Assembly (NCBI RefSeq): GCF_001647715.1
Contig: NZ_CP015600.1
Span: forward strand, 2,914,001 to 2,978,000
Direction: 5' to 3'
Length of the DNA stretch: 64,000 bases
From: Pseudomonas antarctica
GTDB taxonomy: Bacteria > Pseudomonadota > Gammaproteobacteria > Pseudomonadales > Pseudomonadaceae
Notes under the pieces: model-generated
What the model was told of the DNA's origin: nothing
Databases searched by the model: none
Seen by the model: only the letters and a program-made list of their open reading frames with translations
In this document: positions 61,061-64,000 of the stretch, in pieces
Layout: every line of letters starts with the position of its first letter
How positions within the stretch are numbered: the first letter of the stretch is position 1
Program-made: the position numbers and the translations under genes

Positions 61061-61733
61061 TTCATTTCCGGTGCTGTCAGCGTTGTGGCAGTGGTCACCG
61101 GCGCTGGTGGCGGGCTTCGGCCAGAACATCCTGATCAGCCTGTTGGCGATTGCCATCGGCTCGTTGCTCGGCCTGTTGATCGGTGCGCTGGCGTTATCGC
61201 CGGTGGGGATTGTTGCGCGACTGTGGGTGCAGGTGTTTCGCAATGCGCCGTGGCTGGTGCTGATCTATTTCACCACCTACGTGTTCCCGTTCGAAATTCA
61301 TATTGGCAGCAGTTACGTGTCGTTTCCCGACTGGGTCAAGGTCACCATCGGCCTGGCCTTGCCGGCGAGTGCCAACGTCGCGGAGATCTTCCGGGGTGCC
61401 ATCGGTTCGATTCCCAGCACCCAGTGGGAAGCCGCACGCTCGCTGGCGTTTACCCGCGGGCAGCTGTTCCGTTCGATCATCCTGCCGCAGTGCTTCAAGC
61501 GTATGTTGCCGCCGTGGATGAACCTGTATGCGGTGGTCACCATGGGCACGGCGCTGGCGTCACTGGTGGGTGTGCATGACGTGATCGACACCGCGCAGAT
61601 CGCCAGCAATACCGTGAATCTGACCGGTTTTACCGTGGTGATCTATCTGAGCCTGCTGGTGTTGTTCTTCGCCTATTGCTACCCGATTTCCCGTCTCACC
61701 CAACACCTGGAGCGCCGTTATGCCTTCTATTGA
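61050..61733 (+). CDS. Amino-acid ABC transporter permease 2
   Basis: A 227-residue permease with the polar-amino-acid pattern VFRNAPWLVLIYFTTYVFPF and the coupling loop EIFRGAIGSIPSTQWEAARS near residue 112. It overlaps the previous gene by 11 bases and the ATPase gene by 14, showing strong translational coupling. Confidence 0.9.
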   Translation: MAIDSFPVLSALWQWSPALVAGFGQNILISLLAIAIGSLLGLLIGALALSPVGIVARLWVQVFRNAPWLVLIYFTTYVFPFEIHIGSSYVSFPDWVKVTIGLALPASANVAEIFRGAIGSIPSTQWEAARSLAFTRGQLFRSIILPQCFKRMLPPWMNLYAVVTMGTALASLVGVHDVIDTAQIASNTVNLTGFTVVIYLSLLVLFFAYCYPISRLTQHLERRYAFY

Positions 61734-62544
61734 ACCCCTGGTGAGCCTGCGGGATATCCACCTGTCATTCGGCAGCAACCCGGTGCTCAAGGGCATCGAC
61801 CTGGAGGTGTACCGAGGTCAAGCGGTCTCGATTATCGGCCCGTCGGGTTCGGGTAAGTCCACCATTCTGCGTTGCATTACGGGGTTGTTGCAGCCGCAGC
61901 GCGGCACCATTCGTGTGGGTGACACCCGTGTGGACACCCTGACGCAGGAAACCCAGCGTATCGAGTTGCGCAAGCGCGTCGGCTTTGTGTTCCAGCAATA
62001 CAACCTGTTCCCGCATTTATCCGTTTTGGAAAACCTGGTGATTGCGCCGCGCAAAGTGTTGGGCCGCAACCGTGCAGACGCCGAGAAAGACGCACGAGCG
62101 CTGTTGGCCAAAGTGCGCATGGAGCACAAGGCCGACGCCTATCCGGGCCAGTTGTCCGGCGGCCAGCAGCAGCGCGTGGCGATTGCCCGTGCCCTGGCAA
62201 TGCGCCCGGAGCTGATCCTGTTCGATGAAGTGACCTCGGCGCTGGACCCGGAAACCGTCGGTGAAGTGCTGACGGTGATCCGCGAGCTGACCGAAGAGGG
62301 CATGACCTGCGTGCTGGTCACCCATGAAATGCGCTTCGCCGAAGAGATCAGTGACTTGGTGTACTTCACTGAAAACGGCGTGATTGTCGAGCACGGCAGC
62401 GCAGCCCATATTTTCCAGAACCCGAGCAGCGAACGCACCCAGACGTTCCTGCGTCATGCCCTGGGCGATTCGGGGCGCCGTGGCCCCATCGCCCACGACC
62501 CGTACCTGTTGACCAATTTGAGCCGTTACAGCCTGTCAGTCTGA
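61720..62544 (+). CDS. Amino-acid ABC transporter ATP-binding protein (GlnQ type)
   Basis: A 274-residue ATPase: Walker A IIGPSGSGKSTILRC near residue 40, Q-loop GFVFQQYNLFPHLSVLENL, signature QLSGGQQQRVAIARAL, Walker B LILFDEVTSALDPETV and H-loop CVLVTHEMRFAEEIS. The C-terminal extension (about 20 residues) exceeds the usual GlnQ length. It powers the two permeases. Confidence 0.93.
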   Translation: MPSIEPLVSLRDIHLSFGSNPVLKGIDLEVYRGQAVSIIGPSGSGKSTILRCITGLLQPQRGTIRVGDTRVDTLTQETQRIELRKRVGFVFQQYNLFPHLSVLENLVIAPRKVLGRNRADAEKDARALLAKVRMEHKADAYPGQLSGGQQQRVAIARALAMRPELILFDEVTSALDPETVGEVLTVIRELTEEGMTCVLVTHEMRFAEEISDLVYFTENGVIVEHGSAAHIFQNPSSERTQTFLRHALGDSGRRGPIAHDPYLLTNLSRYSLSV

Positions 62545-62560
62545 TAAGAGGAATACCGTC

Positions 62561-63157
62561 ATGAGTAGCGTAAACCGTGCCGCCGTTATCGAGGCGTTTT
62601 TGCAGCAGATTCGCGTCATCAACCAGCGCGGCGTAGACCGCGCGGCCCTGGTGGAAATCGTCAGCCTGCTGGAAGACCTGGCTGAGCGTCGCGACCTGTT
62701 CAACTTCGACGAATTTCCCGCGCCGGTGCCAGGGCAGGGCAGCACAGCGTTTCGCTATCGTTTGAATGACGACGGTGACACCCCGACGCTGTACCTCAAC
62801 TCGCTGTTGCCAGGCAAAAGCACGATCGCGCATAACCACGATACCTGGGCAATCATCAGTGCGATCGAAGGCCAGGAAATCAATTACGTCTACGCGCGCA
62901 ATGACGAGGGCCGTGAGCCGGGGTTCACCACCCTGACCCTTGAGAAAGAAGTGATTGTGCAGCCGGGCACGTCGATCTCGTTTCTCGGTGCAGACCTGCA
63001 CGGTATTCGTGTCGAAGGCGAGCAGGCGACCTTGCATTTCCACCTCTACGGCTTGCCGCTGGAATCGCTGAACGGCCGGTACGGCGTGGAAGCTGACGGT
63101 CGCATCCTCAATTACAACGCCTCGCAGATGGCGCCGTCGATCAAGGCCTATTTGTAA
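62561..63157 (+). CDS. Cysteine/thiol dioxygenase-like cupin
   Basis: A 198-residue cupin of the cysteine dioxygenase superfamily. Iron ligands are His91 and His93 (IAHNHDTWAIIS) and His147 (ADLHGIRV). Arg67 in FRYRLND fits the substrate carboxylate Arg of CDO, and HFHLYG (His159, His161, Tyr163) corresponds to the Ser-His-Tyr triad, with His replacing Ser. It oxidises a thiol to a sulfinate using O2. AGAGGA precedes ATG 62561. It follows the transporter genes, indicating a thiol-bearing substrate. Confidence 0.85.
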   Translation: MSSVNRAAVIEAFLQQIRVINQRGVDRAALVEIVSLLEDLAERRDLFNFDEFPAPVPGQGSTAFRYRLNDDGDTPTLYLNSLLPGKSTIAHNHDTWAIISAIEGQEINYVYARNDEGREPGFTTLTLEKEVIVQPGTSISFLGADLHGIRVEGEQATLHFHLYGLPLESLNGRYGVEADGRILNYNASQMAPSIKAYL

Positions 63158-63172
63158 GCACGCCAACGATCA

Positions 63173-63265
63173 AATGTGGGCGGGGGCTTGCTCCCGAAAG
63201 CATCGGGTCAGACACATCAGCATTGCCTGATACACCGCATTCGCGAGCAAGCCCGCTCCCACATT
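63173..63265. repeat. REPIN between the thiol-dioxygenase and GST genes
   Basis: Arms at about 63173-63198 (AATGTGGGCGGGGGCTTGCT...) and 63240-63265 (TTCGCGAGCAAGCCCGCTCC...) are imperfect inverted copies around a 41-base spacer. It could reduce read-through into the GST gene. Confidence 0.85.
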
Positions 63266-63293
63266 GGGTGCAGCGTTCATCCCAGGGGTTTTT

Positions 63294-63941
63294 ATGATTG
63301 ATCTGTATTACTGGCCAACGGGCAACGGCCTCAAAGTCGGCATCCTGTTGGAAGAGTTGGGGCTTGAATACCGCCTGCTGCCGGTGAATATCCGCGAAGG
63401 CGAGCAAAAGCAGGCGAGCTTCCAGCGCATCAGCGCCAATGGGCGGATTCCGGCCATTGTCGACCATCGCACCGAAACGCCGCTGAGCCTGTTTGAGTCC
63501 GGGGCGATCCTCAATTACCTGGCTGACAGCGCCGGGCAATTCCTGCCGCCGGCCGGGAGTGCCGCGCGGCAAAAGGTGCAGGAATGGCTGTTCTGGCAGG
63601 TCGGGCATATCACCCCGTACCTGAGCCAGTTGCAGCTCTTCAAGGAGAAGGCGCCGGAGCCGATTCCGTTCGCCCTCGACCTGCTGAATGCCGAGGCCAC
63701 GCGCCTCTATGGCGTGCTCGAACAGCGCCTGGCCGAGGTGCCGTATGTGGCCGGTGAATACTCGGTGGCGGATATGGCGATCTTTCCGTGGATTCAGCCG
63801 CTGCGCCAGGGCCAGGCATTGGCGGACTACCCACATATCCAGGCCTGGCGCCTGCGCATCAAAGCGCGACCGGCGGTGCAGCGGGCCTATGCCAAGGGGC
63901 TCGAAGTGGCACCCGGCGAGCGCTCGTTGGCGTTGCAGTAA
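63294..63941 (+). CDS. Glutathione S-transferase family protein (YfcG/Nu-like)
   Basis: A 215-residue GST. The thioredoxin-like N-domain starts MIDLYYWPTGNGLKVGILLE; the glutathione-binding segment is NGRIPAIVDH then LFESGAILNYLAD; the helical C-domain has GEYSVADMAIFPWI. It may reduce disulfides or handle glutathione adducts. ATG 63294 follows AGGGG. It lies 136 bases after the dioxygenase and is separated by a REPIN. Confidence 0.9.
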   Translation: MIDLYYWPTGNGLKVGILLEELGLEYRLLPVNIREGEQKQASFQRISANGRIPAIVDHRTETPLSLFESGAILNYLADSAGQFLPPAGSAARQKVQEWLFWQVGHITPYLSQLQLFKEKAPEPIPFALDLLNAEATRLYGVLEQRLAEVPYVAGEYSVADMAIFPWIQPLRQGQALADYPHIQAWRLRIKARPAVQRAYAKGLEVAPGERSLALQ

Positions 63942-63968
63942 CTCTTTTCTTAACTTGTTGGGACTTCC

Positions 63969-64000
63969 ATGAGCCAGACCATCACCCCACGTCAACTGCA
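63969..64000 (+). CDS. Start of an unidentified gene, cut by the window edge
   Basis: ATG 63969 begins MSQTITPRQL and runs off the window. It lies 27 bases after the GST stop and is probably in the same operon. Ten residues are not enough to name a family. Confidence 0.45.
   Translation, partial: MSQTITPRQL

Overview
The window is high-GC chromosomal DNA that reads as a member of the Pseudomonas fluorescens group. The evidence is the phosphatidylcholine synthase, UPF0149, NudC and class Ia nrdB genes, FecI/FecR-type iron signalling, many LysR regulators and solute transporters, and REP/REPIN palindromes built on GTGGGAGC and GGGCTTGCTCGCGAA. About 60 protein genes are supported. No tRNA, rRNA, CRISPR array or intact insertion sequence was seen.

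Layout. 1-9.3 kb: flavodoxin-like reductase (cut by the window edge), small conserved protein, stand-alone AroA, PEP-mutase-family enzyme, an AA10-type polysaccharide monooxygenase without a signal peptide, UPF0149 protein, ClC channel, dienoyl-CoA isomerase, NudC, TSUP permease and phosphatidylcholine synthase. 9.4-13.4 kb: rRNA-methyltransferase-like gene, a broken DUF1289 gene, an AT-richer islet with a DUF2188 gene and a start-less open frame, then nrdB behind two NrdR-like boxes. 13.4-16.4 kb: formaldehyde-activating-enzyme homologue, aldo/keto reductase and aldehyde dehydrogenase. 16.4-17 kb: first copy of a structured dispersed repeat followed by a REPIN.

17-29 kb: a LysR gene and a long minus-strand group (Fe(II) dioxygenase, DddP-like M24 enzyme, Tat-exported peptide-type binding protein, two permeases, fused double ATPase, porin) with a divergent LysR regulator; an MFS gene follows. 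This looks like one uptake and degradation system of unknown substrate. 29-36 kb: LysR, aldehyde dehydrogenase, MFS transporter, enolase-superfamily protein and GMC oxidoreductase, probably an alcohol/sugar-acid pathway. 36-40.8 kb: hydroxy-amino-acid block with a symporter, DSD1-type PLP enzyme, YheO/DauR-like regulator, RidA and threonine-dehydratase-like enzyme.

40.8-46.1 kb: left-handed beta-helix protein, orphan FecI/FecR pair, an aliphatic-sulfonate-type ABC operon and a divergent SsuF-like molbindin. 46.1-47.2 kb: two inverted copies of the structured repeat around a REPIN. 47.2-50.6 kb: a 1115-residue protein with five 72-residue repeats, possibly a HrpK/HrpF-like translocator. 50.7-55.9 kb: MalY-type lyase, azoreductase, GNAT, AhpD-like protein, MocR regulator and a LysR gene. 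56.1-64 kb: a tightly overlapping plus-strand operon with two paralogous binding proteins, FAD-dependent 2-hydroxyacid dehydrogenase, aminotransferase, two permeases, ATPase, thiol-dioxygenase-like cupin and GST, which suggests import and breakdown of a sulfur amino acid or its hydroxy-acid derivative.

The strongest unexplained signals are the repeat family with compensatory stem changes (three copies), the DddP-like enzyme lacking the catalytic Asp in its transport operon, the leaderless AA10 protein, the repeat-rich translocator-like protein with a hairpin over its ribosome binding site, and the thiol-related operon.
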